Below are positions 12,110 through 22,919 of a stretch of DNA of 64,000 nt, piece after piece (position 1 is the stretch's first letter; the number at the start of each line of letters is the position of its first letter). The position numbers were made by a program, and so were the translations under genes. This DNA comes from Rhynchopus sp. YZ270_cl-10 (lineage: Eukaryota; Euglenozoa; Diplonemea; Diplonemida; Diplonemidae). The notes beneath the pieces are model-generated. The model saw only the letters and a program-made list of their open reading frames with translations. It was not told where the DNA came from and searched no databases. The stretch is from the NCBI GenBank assembly GCA_964035575.1, contig OZ037852.1, positions 310,001-374,000 on the forward strand. The letters run 5' to 3'.

Positions 12110-12693
12110 CAGTGCGGCGCTATATTACGGGGGCATAATTATGGGTAACTCCAATATTTACCCATAATTATGCGCCCCGTAATATTGCGCACCCGTAATA
12201 AAACTTTTTTTTTTTGAATTTTTTTTTTCTTTATAATCCATTGTGGATGGCCTCACACATGTCACTCTCCTCCCAGACGTACAGATCATCATCCTGACAC
12301 TCTGCCACCTTGTCTCCTCTGCCACCGCAACTCCTACACCGGCGCCTCTTCGTGGCTTGCCCGGTACCCTCCAAGGACAGCAAACTGGCATTCCTCCCGT
12401 AGAAGCTTCCGGTTCGCCTTCTCTTCCTTCTCAGCAGACGTCCTGATGGTGAAGGCGGATGGCACATGCAGGATTCCCGGTGCTGGGGCAAGAGATCTGC
12501 CACACTGCCATAGGAAGTGCAACTGGGGGCTTTCCTCGTCGATGTAACATTGATAACTTCACCCAACCGTGTTGCCTCCTGCTTTTTATGTCACAATTGT
12601 TGAAATGTTCGCCACGGCGCGCAATATTTCTTGTGAGGTTTTTACGAGCACAGTGGAGCTTGCACAGGTGGCTACACTATTCTAACAATTTTT

Positions 12694-12740
<47 letters not shown>

Positions 12741-12849
12741 TGTTACGGGGGCGCATAATTATGGGTAAATCCAATTTTTACCCATAATTATGCGCCCCGT
12801 AATATTGCGCACCCGTAATATTGCGCCACCGTAATATTGCGCCGCACTG
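12110..12849. mobile_element. TA-flanked DNA transposon with hairpin ends (Tc1/mariner/pogo-like, non-autonomous or decayed)
   Basis: The 740-bp element begins CAGTGCGGCGC (12110) and ends GCGCCGCACTG (12849), and is flanked by TA on both sides (12108-12109, 12850-12851). Each end also folds on itself: about 60 bp reading TTACGGGG...CATAATTATGGGTAA pairs with its own complement around a short loop, at about 12124-12183 and 12744-12803. The right end carries extra tandem copies of the unit CGTAATATTGCGC. A 35-bp poly-A lies at about 12700. The internal minus-strand frame (12231-12566) is described separately. TA duplications and CAGT termini are typical of Tc1/mariner/pogo elements; the superfamily is inferred. 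Confidence 0.8.
12231..12566 (-). pseudogene. Cys-rich open frame inside the TA transposon, possibly a transposase C-terminal remnant
   Basis: This ~110-residue frame has no ATG of its own at the 5' end. It ends in a basic stretch (KRRRCRSCGG) followed by paired Cys and acidic residues up to EAIHNGL. A C-x-x-C ... C ... C-x-x-x-H layout at the very end of a protein recalls the Cys-rich tails of several transposase families, for example piggyBac type, but two expected Cys positions are not Cys here. No catalytic DDE core is visible, so it is at best a fragment. The TA target site argues against piggyBac. Confidence 0.35.
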
Positions 12850-13260
12850 TAGACAGAAAAAGGCGTTTGTGTGAAAAAGATTTTTCTGTCAAGTGTTTTT
12901 GTGTGTTGGCGGAGAAGAAAACAGTTTACAATAAAAGACTCCTGCGTCGGTTTTCTTTTTCACAAAAAAAAAAGGCTGTCTCACAAATTTGTTTTTTTAC
13001 ACAAAACGATTCTTTTTCTTTAACACAATACACTAAAGACTCAAGTAAAAAGGTAAATTAATAAAACCTTTGCTGCTCAAAGGTGTGTATTTTGCCTCAC
13101 AACACATCAGTTTTTTTTTTTTTATAAAGGAAATCAACCGAACAATAGACTTGAGAGGTCCACTATCACTGAAGTAGTGGGGTGCTGGAATTTTTGCATC
13201 TCTCTTTTAACAGAAAAAAACTTGACAGATGAGAGTGTGCCGCACTGTGCACACATAAAT

Positions 13261-13333
13261 ATAAAAGTGAAGTTATTAATGCAGGCACCTCCGACTGACC
13301 CACGTACGATGCCAGCTGGATGAAAGCACAATA
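13261..13333. repeat. Dispersed ~70-bp family A, copy 1
   Basis: It shares GTGAAGTTATTAATGCAGGC, then CACGTACGATGCCAGC and GGATGAAAGCACAATA, with copies at 15661 and 17215. Unlike the other two copies it lacks the CATCC arm of the CATCCGGATG palindrome. Confidence 0.8.
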
Positions 13334-13872
13334 TAAAAAGGCAAGCGACATAAGCACAAATACTATATTAAGTGGTTCTCGGGGTTTTTCCGTCATATTA
13401 GTACAAAAAAAAACACAGCATCTCCCCCCCAAAGGGGGGGTATGCCACTCATCTGAATCGCAATCAGAGCTGGGTCAGACCACATTTTTTTTTTTCAAAA
13501 AAAAATCTGAAGTCTTCCTCCAGCTCTGACTGCAATGATTTAAAAACAAAAAGAAACGTTGCGAATTTGTTTCACACACAAAAAAACACACACAGAACAA
13601 GATGGTATAATCTGCAACGCCACAAACCATCATGCAAAAGGAATAATGGGAAACAAGCGGGGATGGTATCAAATGCTAGAACCCAAAGGTGCCTCTATAA
13701 AAATATACTTTTTTTTTTTTGTTCACTCGCGAGGGGGAGAAGCACGGTAAAGGGTACAGGGTTTGATGATAAATAGGGTGGTATAACATGAGTCGAACCA
13801 GCAACGTTTGTTTTCTTTTTTTTTCTGGTTTCTACAATAAAACGATTGTTTTATTCGAATGATGCGTACATC

Positions 13873-13999
13873 GCGGGTGATCTATGATCGTCTCCGTGGG
13901 ACACGTAACAGGCTGTGAGAGCTTGTGAGAGTGTGTGAGAGCCTGTGAGAGCTTACTGAGAGCTAGTAAAAAAATCTCTCCCCGTTCATAGATCACCCA
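13873..13999. mobile_element. Short palindrome-ended element (MITE-like)
   Basis: The ends GGGTGATCTATGA and TCATAGATCACCC are inverted repeats around ~100 bp rich in GTGAGAGCYTGTGAGAG units. The core (about 13888-13995) recurs at 34660-34745, sharing GACACGTAACAGGCTGTGAG and the closing AATCTCTCCCCGTT. ACATC occurs a few bases outside each end, so a target duplication is possible but not flush. Confidence 0.6.
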
Positions 14000-15660
14000 A
14001 CATCATGGTGTGCACAAATATCTCAAAAACAGTTATAGGATGAAAGTCGAATAATACATTCATCGAATAAAAAAAAAATGGTTGACATATAGTTCCAACT
14101 GACTGTACGACGACAGCTCTGAATGAAAGCATACCCCAATGTCATCACATACTGTCCATCCAAAGAAGAGAAAGCACACAAAATGACGTTCAAAAAAAAC
14201 AAAAAAACAAAAAAAAAAAAACACTTCCCCGGTTCTCAGCAGGAACAAAAAAAAACCCCTTTTTTGACCAAAGGTGTGTCAATGGCAAAGAAGGGTTTAA
14301 AAAAAGAAGAAAAAACGAATGGCAAGAGACTTAGGACAAAAGACAAACCGCAATTCTGAAGAATACCCTACGTTTTTTTGGGGGGCACTACGAGATTGCA
14401 GATAGACTCCGTAAAAATATGGGGAAGGTTTTCATGGAAAGGGTGATTGTCATTTCATTAGAGGGAAAAAGGGAAAAAAAGGTAATTGCTATCGGGGATA
14501 AAAACAGGGTGTGGATATGGGAGACCCGTTATTTTTTTCTTAGCAATTAGTTGTTTTTGTTGGTGTTGTTTTCCACACACCTTCCTTCAACCCCTGTATG
14601 GATCAGTTTGTCTTTTTTTGAAAACCTGAAATTACACATTTCAAGGGGTCCTTATTTGCATTTTTTTCCGGGAAAATTGGACAATTTTTTGACCGCTCAT
14701 TTGGTGAGAGCTATCGCAGGCACGCAAAGTAAAATTTCCCTTACCCCACCATCGATTTTAATAGTATACCGGGTTGCCTACAGGGGTTGAAGGAAATGTT
14801 GTGGGGAAAACGATAAAATAGGTGCGGGTAAAAAAATATGCCCTTTTTTGTACTCAACGTTGGGAATGTGCCACATAGTGGCCTGATGTTCCCAAGACTT
14901 TGGTAGAACCCAACTTATTTACCGACACGGAAATCCCCTTGAAAGCTAAACACCTTTATACGAAAGACGAGAAACACAAAATACCAAAACAAATAAGGGG
15001 GCCGAGTCAACCGGTGAAGGGAGGGAGGGGTGGTGAGGGGGGCGAAAGGCACTTCTAATTCGCATGGCATTGGTAGGAAAAAACAGTAATGGTGTAGACA
15101 GCAACTCAGTTTCCCAGAGTTCTCCCGTGGTTCACACACGGGTTTCCCGTGGGCCGCTGACCGCACCACAGCAGTCCAAAAAAAAAATTGAGGTTTTTTT
15201 TTTCTTTTTGGAAAAGTGGCGCTTTTGTTGTTCACCAAATATATTTGTACCACTGTACTTCTCAAAAACCAACTTCCTTCACGGAATATTGCCTAAGTGC
15301 TTGTGTGCGGTGTCAAAAAAAAAAAAGTCATTCTTCTCCCAAGGCAAGCAGGGGAGGGGTCGACATACAGTCATACGACCTTTGCTCTCTTGCTTATGTG
15401 TTAGCAGTGCAAAATACGAGCAAGGGGGTGTTTTTTTGAATACGTTGTTCGGTCTAGAATATTGGGGGGGGGGGAAATGCAAAAAAAAAATACTTGAATG
15501 ACGTTTCAAAAAACAGTGAAAGGATAAACATAACCTCGCAGTAATGACCTTTTTAGGGAGGGGTATTTTGCTTCGATGTGATCGAGTTGGGACCATCAAG
15601 CAAAAAAATAAAATAAAAATACAGAACGAAAGAAACAAAGGAGGATAAAACCAAACCAGA

Positions 15661-15728
15661 ATAATAGTTATTGATGCAGACACCTCCGGCTGACCCACTG
15701 TACGATGCCAGCCATCCGGATGAAAGCG
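15661..15728. repeat. Dispersed ~70-bp family A, copy 2
   Basis: Contains ACGATGCCAGCCATCCGGAT as in copy 3, with a one-base insertion (CACTGTACG for CACGTACG). It includes the self-complementary CCATCCGGATG segment. Confidence 0.8.
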
Positions 15729-16761
15729 TTAACGTGCCCCTCGCCACCACATCATATAAGAAAGAGAAAGTAGTTGAAACGTGCTAAAACGCAGCTAGGT
15801 CGTGCTCATGCAAAGGGTGGGGTGTTGGAGTGTTCTGTACCGTAAGAGAACGGAGGCGGTTCACAAAACCGCTCGAGAAAAACGAAAAAGAAAAAAAATC
15901 TTCCAGAATCGAAAGACTCTCCAGCGTATTGTGAGTGCTGTGCTTTTGTAAGTTTGATAGAGTTACCTTGCCCCTTGTCAGGACTTTTTCAGGACTTTGT
16001 CAGGATGCCCACCCTACGTAAACTAATCTGAGATACACACGCCTCACAAAGACCACAACCCGAAGGAGTGATACTTAATGAGGACTTTTGTCAGATGAAT
16101 GAATCTCGTGCATCACACAACATAACACTGACTCAAAAAAAAATCTCTCTTTTTATTCTCCCTCTTCCACCACATAAACTCCTCCTTTTCACACAGAATA
16201 ATATCCATGGAAGGGGACTTTGAAAATGTTTTTTGTATGTTTTGAAAGTGCTTTGTGCTCTGTTTAATTTTGCTTGATAGTTTTGTAGACGTGGAGTTGG
16301 AGAGGAAGGGCGCGTTACTTTGTATGAGATTACGACTTATCCTCTTTCTCCCTCTTTATCCATGGAAGGGGACGTTTCTGTTGTCGCGTTCAGGCAATGG
16401 GTGTTGTGTTCCAAAACCAGTTAAGAATGCTTCCTGTGCGTGATGGTGCCCACACCTACGGTGCCTCTCTGGGTGCGTTTCGTATATTAAAAAAAAAGTA
16501 ATATTGGTGTGACTGAATGAGGGGCGCAAAAAGTGCGAATCACCCTCCCTTCAGCCACACCAAAAAAACTACCAAAAAAACTGAAAACATTGCGGGGTCG
16601 CAACTTTTTTTTGGTGTCTTTTTTGATCTTTAAATTGGCTCCAAAAAACAGGCCCTTTTTTATACGGGTTTTTCAGAGAATGAGTGATATAAAGCAAAAC
16701 CTACCTAAACTATGAGGGAAAGGAGGAAGGGAGGGAGGTGTGTTTTGTTTTGTTTTTTTTT

Positions 16762-16830
16762 TTTTTTGATAAACGGTTGGAGTAGTGTAGTTGCCTCGGT
16801 TGTGTTGCCACAGTTGTGCAATCTCCACTG
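16762..16830. repeat. Dispersed ~60-bp family B, copy 1
   Basis: Core GTGTAGTTGCCTCGGTTGTG followed by CAATCTCCACTG. The same core occurs at 17056-17122 and 63628-63679; the last copy lacks the internal GTTGCCACAGTTGTG segment. Confidence 0.8.
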
Positions 16831-17055
16831 TTTTTTTTTTCCCCCGTCGACACGATCGCCTACCCCAAGTAAGGCACAACGCAGGGCACAATGACGAACT
16901 CTGAAAAGAGGAATGTCTGTGGGAGAAAAGGAAAGGGAAAAGGAGGAGGCAAGATGTTACCAGAGGCCAGGAATGTAAAACAAAAAAAAATGAAAAATCA
17001 AAATTGAAAAAAAGACCCAGCCTTGAACACGGAATGCTTCAAAAAATTGATGCAT

Positions 17056-17122
17056 CTTGATAAAGTGTTGGATCAGTGTAGTTGCCTCGGTTGTGTTACC
17101 ACAGGTTGTGCAAATCTTCCAC
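17056..17122. repeat. Dispersed ~60-bp family B, copy 2
   Basis: Same core as the copies at 16762 and 63628, with GTTACCACAGGTTGTGCAAA in the middle. It lies about 95 bp from a family A copy. Confidence 0.8.
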
Positions 17123-17214
17123 TTTTTTTTAATTTTTTTGTTCAGCTTATTTTGTTCTTTTCTTTCTTGTTTCAAAAGTGAAGTCTGGTAGCAACATCCA
17201 ACAGAGCACCAAGA

Positions 17215-17294
17215 ATATAAAAGTGAAGTTATTAATGCAGGCACCTCCAATGACCCACGTACGATGCCAGCCATCCGGATGAAAGCACAATAAA
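17215..17294. repeat. Dispersed ~70-bp family A, copy 3
   Basis: Reads AAGTGAAGTTATTAATGCAG then ACGATGCCAGCCATCCGGAT and GAAAGCACAATAAA. It is the longest of the three family A copies. Confidence 0.8.
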
Positions 17295-19631
17295 AAATAC
17301 AAATAAAAAGCTCGATGATCCGAGCCTCGTCCACCTGAATTTTTCCTGAAATCTGGTAAAGTTCAGTTGAGTTGGTGGCATTCAAACCACTTTTTAACAC
17401 CACCAAAGTCCACCAAAATTTCAGGAAAAAATCAGTTGGCTCATGAATTGGATCAGTGGCAACTTCACAACTTTTAATGTTCCTGACAATGTGTGGCTAC
17501 CATAAAAGAGCTAGAGGCTGTCGTACATCACTTTAGTTTTTTGTTGTTGAAAAAAAAATAATAATAAAAGGAGGGACGCAGTTGATAACATAGTGCCTCC
17601 CAACGCAGGAAAGATGGGAAACAAAAAAACAAAGATAAATTGTCTTCAGATGACCTTAGCAGTTCGTGCACAGTCACCTTCATCACAAATAAGGGGGGGT
17701 TTTTTTTGGGTTTTTATGCAAATTTTTTATTTGCTAATTTTGATTTTGAAACAAAGATCAAATTGTCAGCCTGCTACCACAGCACTCTGACGGTTCCCGC
17801 TTCGTTCTCAAAACAAACCTTTTTTTAATTTTTTAGATTTTTTGTGTTATTTTCATAAGAGACGTTGCAACCATTCGTACAAAAGAAAACTATCAGATTT
17901 TTTTTTTTTTCGTTCTTCCTTCTTTAGATTCCTTTGGGGTGGTGAAGGGGGGGGAAGTTCGGACCTGGTGGTACTATCCCCCCCATTTTCGTTCTAAAAT
18001 ATAGTGGTATTGCACATCAGGGGGGCTGCAACGGCACACCAACACCTTTTCAAAACATGCAAACGTACAAAAAGAAAAAAAGAAAAAAAGAACTTGAAAG
18101 TGCAAACGACTCGTCGTACAATCGGCGGACGCAGACACTGCTACAAACAGAAAAATAATAAACGAAAAGAAGAAAAAAAAAAATGTGAGAGGTGACTTCA
18201 TTCCCCTCGCAAAGAAAAAAACTCACATATTTAAACGTGAACCTGTCAGTACACTTAATGGCTACGATTTGAATCCTCCCCTTACGTTTTGGGTTAACAG
18301 CACACATGGACATCAAAAAAAAGATAGCTAATATTGTATTGATGACCATTTTCGCACTCCAATGTATCCCTCTGCTACTTTATGCGACTACTGGCATTTC
18401 ATGGCCACCCCATAAAGTGTTTTGTTTTACACCTCTTTCAAGGTCTGTTCGTGCCACTCTCGTGCCCTCCGAAAAAGTTTTTTTTGGTGTTGGGTCATTG
18501 ATTTTATGGTACGACAAAATCACCAAAAATAAAAATAAAATGAAATACAAAGCCCTCTCGTGACAGTGCACCAGAGAAAAAAAAGGCCTTTTTTTTATAC
18601 ACAAAAAAAGGTCCCGAAAGGATAGGGAACAGAAAAAAAAAGTTGAAAGATAAATATGTCTCTATGTGCATACATTATCTCGATTTAAAAGTGTGCCAAA
18701 GATTTGATATTTTTTTTTGTGAAAACCAATCTCTGGACTTACCCGTTTTATTTTGCAGGATCTACAGATCACCATAAAGACACAGAACCACGAAACGTTT
18801 ATACGACGAACCTGAGCCACTCTCTGTGCTGAGCTCAACCCAAAAAGAGAGTTGCTGGAAAATGAAATAATAAAAAACAATCATATACCCCTCGTGCACA
18901 CTCATCCAAGTTTGCCCCCCTCCCTCCCCACTCCCACGAGCCATGATAAAACAGACAGGAAAAAACGGAAAGTAAATGACAAAACAAACCAGACGACAGA
19001 AAATACCCCCCCTTTTTTTTTTGAAAAGATAATGAAAACTCACACAGACGGATCATATAATATTATATCTTCAAAAAGAAAAAAAAAACTCCCCCCTTCC
19101 CCTCCAAAATTATCACAGAATCTATTCATATACCCGCCCTCCCAACCCTCTCTCACCCCCCTTTCCCCCACAAATATGGACAGTGAAGACTGCCTAAAAG
19201 CAACAGATACCGAACATCATGCATTTTCCCTTAAAAATTTGCTTCTGCAAATTATTTCCGCTACCCCCCACCGAGGTTGGTTCTGATTCAAAAAAAAAGG
19301 GAAGTTTGAAAAAGTGCAAGGACCTGGTTCTCCTTCTTAAAATATTATCCCCAAAGGGTTATTCATGAACATGATGAAACAATAATAGCAAATCTTGTTC
19401 GGTTCAATTTTATCAACCAAAAGAGGTTATTTTTTGCACTCAAATACCCCAAAGAAAGGCAACACAATGTCAAGACAAGATACACGATGACACTTCATGA
19501 CATGATACACTTGACAAGCAGTTCTGCATAACATTTTGTGCTTTGTTATTGCACTTGCACCCTATTTGTCATATCATATCATATCATGGTCGTCATGCAT
19601 GAGACGCGAGGATTCCTCCCTCTTTTCCCCC

Positions 19632-22162
19632 TCAACTTTCACCCCCATAGACCTCCTGCTCATGCAAGGATGCGAAGATCCCACTTAAGTCCTTTTCATT
19701 TTCCTCTTTTGTGAAGTCTAGGGCGGAGGGCGACTTTTTAAAGTCGCCGAAGAGCACTGCAGCGTTGTACTCTAGAGCATTTTCGAGAGAGTCATCAGCA
19801 CTTGCATCACGGAAAGGGGAGGGGGACACTTGGGCACCACCACTACCGTCAGCGTCACACCCGCCGCCACCACCACCACCACCACCACCCTTCACAAACC
19901 TCCTCTTGAACCCTTCCGCACCAAGATACGAAAACCCGGCAAACTCTGCATTCAGATCGGGCTTCAGCAATGTTGGAATCGCGTCTACATCGGTTGGTGG
20001 ACGGTTCCCGGTCTCCTTGCATAGGTCCGGGGGTGGGCAGTATGGGGCACGCATGCGTCGTCCGCGAAGCTCCGACCAAGAGATAGGCTTGAAGAACTTC
20101 GTTGCCTTCGCAATGGACGCAGAGCAGAGACGCTTGGCAGGCTCCCTTTCTAATAGCTGGCTGACAAAGTCTCTGGCAGGGCGGCTCACCAAGGCAGGGT
20201 ACTTAACGCTTTCGTCCATGATGCGAAGGAACATTTCGTGCATCGAGTCGCCTGCATGAAAGGGGGTTGCCCCAACAAGCATCTCGTAGGTAACGACACC
20301 CAAGGCCCAGAAGTCAACAGCCTTTTTGTAGCCAGATCCCTGAAGCACTTCGGGTGCGAGGTACTGCGGGGTGCCGCAGAAGGTGTAGGCCTGTTGGAGA
20401 GTGTGAATAAATAAAAGGAAAAGTTTATAAGATCGTGCTTAGTCACCTTATCATATTCGTTATCGTTATAAATAAAATCATCACGAAATTGGTGTTCCTT
20501 ACCCTATTTTCGCTTTTTTGAGGTAAAATCACCACGAAATAAAATTGACGATATCATCCGCCAACTGATCTTGATACCAATAAAAATATAACAGTGTTTT
20601 TCGTTGAACGCAGCCAAATAGGGGTAAAAATCTGTTTGGCGCAAGGTGAAAGGAATCAAGGGGAAATACTGTTATACAAGATCTGAACGTTGGCTTTCTT
20701 TTTTGTCTAGTTTCTGAATACACTACGTGTTAGGGGGAAAAAATCATACCCTTCCACTTTCTGTAATATCGCTTGCGAGACCAAGGTCTGTGAGGACTGC
20801 GTGACCATCTGTATCGAGGACGACATTTTGCGGCTTGAGGTCACGGTATACGATGCCGTGTGTATGCATGTGGTCGAGAGCGAGGAGGATCTGCGCTGCG
20901 TAGAAGCGCGCTCGCACCTCCGAAAAGCGTTTGTCGCGACTGAGGTGTGTGCGCAGGTCACCACCCCCGAGGTACGTCATCACGAGGTAGAGCTTAGAGG
21001 TCGTCTGAAAGGCGTAGTTGAGCTTGACAATGTAAGGGTGGTTCATCGACTGCAGAATCGCCTTCTCCGCCATCATCATCTTCGCCGTCTTGATCGACGG
21101 CAACGCGCTCTTCTTCACTACCTTCATTGCGTACTTTGTCACCACGTTCCCACTCTTTATCCTCCTCTTCTCCTTCTCCACTAACTCCCTTGCCCTATTT
21201 GCCGCCGCCAACACATACTTCGGAGGAGACAGCAACCACGCAAGATCCTCATGTGCCATAGGGTAACGTTCTAATAGACGTGAATAAAGGTTGCTTTCGT
21301 GCCCTGGGGTTGAATGTTTTATGATAGTGTCGACCCCACGAAGCCGTTCTGGACGGTATTTTCGGTAAAATACGACAAGGTTTTCGCGGAGCCATCTCTT
21401 CCGCTCTGGGGTCGGTGCCGGGGGTTTGTCGACCATCAAATCAACCTCTACCACCTTCCCAAAAGAGCCACGTCCTATGACACCACCCATCCTAAAGTCT
21501 TTTAACGACAACGACGTTGTCTCAGGGAGTAGCGCCTCCAACCAATCTTCCATAACCTCGGCACTCTCGACCTCACACCATTTGATGGTTCGGGTGATGG
21601 CGCGGACCCAGGCATTGCGCTCTTCCTCGCATCCTGCAGCGAGGATGTACGTTCTCGGAAGATCCCGCCCTGAAAGCTCGAAGGTGAATGGCCGTTCCTT
21701 GTCTTGCATGACTAAGACTGTTGTTCCGACAAGAGGGATGCGGCCAAGAATCTCCTCTCCCGGCATTGTGGAGTAGTACAAAGACTCGCCGTGGATTTCG
21801 CACCATCTACGGCGGTAGAATTTGATCAATCCGTCGCCCTTCTTTTCAAGAAACCCGGAATGTGTCGGGCTTTCTTCAGGCAGCGCATCGTCATACGGAG
21901 TGGTATTCGCTTCGCTTGCACGCCCAAGGTGTTTTGCAAAGTAATCTTCAACAATGTCGGTTTGCATCGTCCCCGGAGATTGTTCCTTCCCAAGATCAAA
22001 GTCGGAAGTGTTAAGGATACATGGTGTAGTCGGTGTCTCAGGGCTCAAAGACATATCAGGCAGACAGTCGCAAATCACCCCCGAAAACCGTGGCCGGGTG
22101 GGCGGGGTGGTGAACGAACCCTCTGCAGACGCGGCCTCGTCATCGCTGCTTCCCGTGCACAT
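19632..22162 (-). CDS. AGC-family Ser/Thr kinase with N-terminal PH domain (PKB/Akt-like), 2 exons
   Basis: Predicted 723-residue kinase; exons 22162-20750 and 20390-19632, intron 359 nt (GTATG...CAG), phase 0. A PH domain spans residues ~101-193 (HSGFLEKKGDGLIKFYRRRW to NAWVRAI) and would bind phosphoinositides. The kinase domain has Gly loop GRGSFG (230-235), VAIK-type Lys347 (YAMKVV), YRDLKPQN with catalytic Asp441, DLG instead of DFG (Asp459), T-loop Thr474 in AYTFCGTPQYLAPE, and an AGC tail ending in the hydrophobic motif FAGFSY (Ser625). About 107 residues separate the Gly loop from Lys347, where roughly a dozen are usual, so some 90 residues are inserted between the first N-lobe strands. 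A poly-Gly run follows the hydrophobic motif. I start at the first ATG; an in-frame GTG lies 9 nt upstream. PH plus AGC layout suggests PKB-like signalling; substrates are unknown. Confidence 0.92.
20391..20749 (-). other. Longest intron of the window, carrying a dispersed-repeat copy
   Basis: This is the intron of the AGC kinase. Positions 20419-20466 match 56668-56728 in both flanks (GAAAAGTTTATAAGAT and CACCTTATCATATTCGTTAT), but the central hairpin segment is shortened by 13 nt. A repeat has therefore entered an intron. Confidence 0.75.
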
Positions 22163-22919
22163 CCGAAGCACGGAAAGGGTGCGGGAGGGGGATGTACTGT
22201 GTTGTGTCTATAATTGTAGGTGTGGAATGTGTGTGTGTTTCTGGGTTGTGTATGTGGTTGGTTGGGTGGGTGTTGGGGTAGGGGGACAGGGGGAAGGAAA
22301 AGAAGAGAGGGGCTTGTTGAAAAGATTCTGTGGGATACAAAGAGAAATCGACAAAAAAGAAAGCATGTACATTGCCAATAAAACGTGCTATAGAAGAAAA
22401 AAAAAGCTTGACTTGAAATACAACAGCCCTCTCGTGAACAGTGTGCCTTTACTTTGGTACAATGACCGGCTGGACCGGGGTGGATACCCAACTATGCAGC
22501 CCTACACCTATTTCGTGGTTTACATCTGATATGTGATATCTCCCGCTTCCATTCATCAGATGAATGGGGATCATTGCGAACACAGAGTAATTAGGCCAAT
22601 GTGATGTAGGACCGTGTTGGGAAAACCCTTAGCAAATAGTTGTTTTTTGTTGTTTGTTTTCCACACACCTTCGGCTGTGGGAACACAAAGTATCTGTAGA
22701 CTTGACAAAAGTCACCTGACAGAATAAAAGAACATTGCTCTCTATGGCTGCCTCAAATGCTACACATTTATTTTGTAGGCAGTGAAAAAGAAACGTTGTC
22801 TCAGAACCTAAGCCTCTGCTTAGTCCCCTACCAAAAAGTGAAATTTGACACGCTGCAAAACGCCTCTCAACAGTAACTCTATCCATACCCTCCCCTCACC
22901 CACACTTCTTTCCCCCTTT
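22163..22919. other. Intergenic, with dispersed family C copy 1 at 22456-22596
   Basis: No gene seen. Positions 22456-22596 match the family at 38371 and 49536 (TTTACATCTGATNTGTG, CTCCCGCTTCCA, GATCATTGCGAACACAG). A pyrimidine-rich minus-strand leader precedes the kinase start. Confidence 0.65.

Larger units (their letters stand above)
12852..19631. other. 6.8-kb repeat-rich spacer with no supportable gene
   Basis: All frames are short and interrupted, and none shows a domain. Contents: three copies of a ~70-bp family (13261, 15661, 17215), two copies of a ~60-bp family (about 16765 and 17056), a small palindrome-ended element (13873-13999), a TCATA microsatellite (about 19566-19586) and many A/T runs. 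A plus-strand frame at 18306-18563 has a hydrophobic start but no family match and compositionally resembles the surrounding spacer. Confidence 0.6.

Noticed and set aside
13790-13810. GGTTCGACTC on the minus strand near 13790 as a tRNA T-arm
   Set aside because: The flanking bases do not form the 5-bp T stem and no D-arm, anticodon arm or acceptor stem can be drawn.
13261-17294. Hammerhead or HDV-like ribozyme in the family A repeats (GGATGAAAGC, CCAGCCATCC)
   Set aside because: The required CTGATGA core plus GAAA arrangement is absent, and I could not fold an HDV-type double pseudoknot by eye.
18306-18563. Plus-strand 85-codon frame with hydrophobic start
   Set aside because: Composition equals the surrounding spacer, no domain, and it overlaps a dispersed hairpin-like motif; it would also be the only plus-strand host gene.
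22162-22171. GTG at 22171 as the kinase start
   Set aside because: Nine bases downstream is a proper ATG; a eukaryotic gene is not expected to use GTG.
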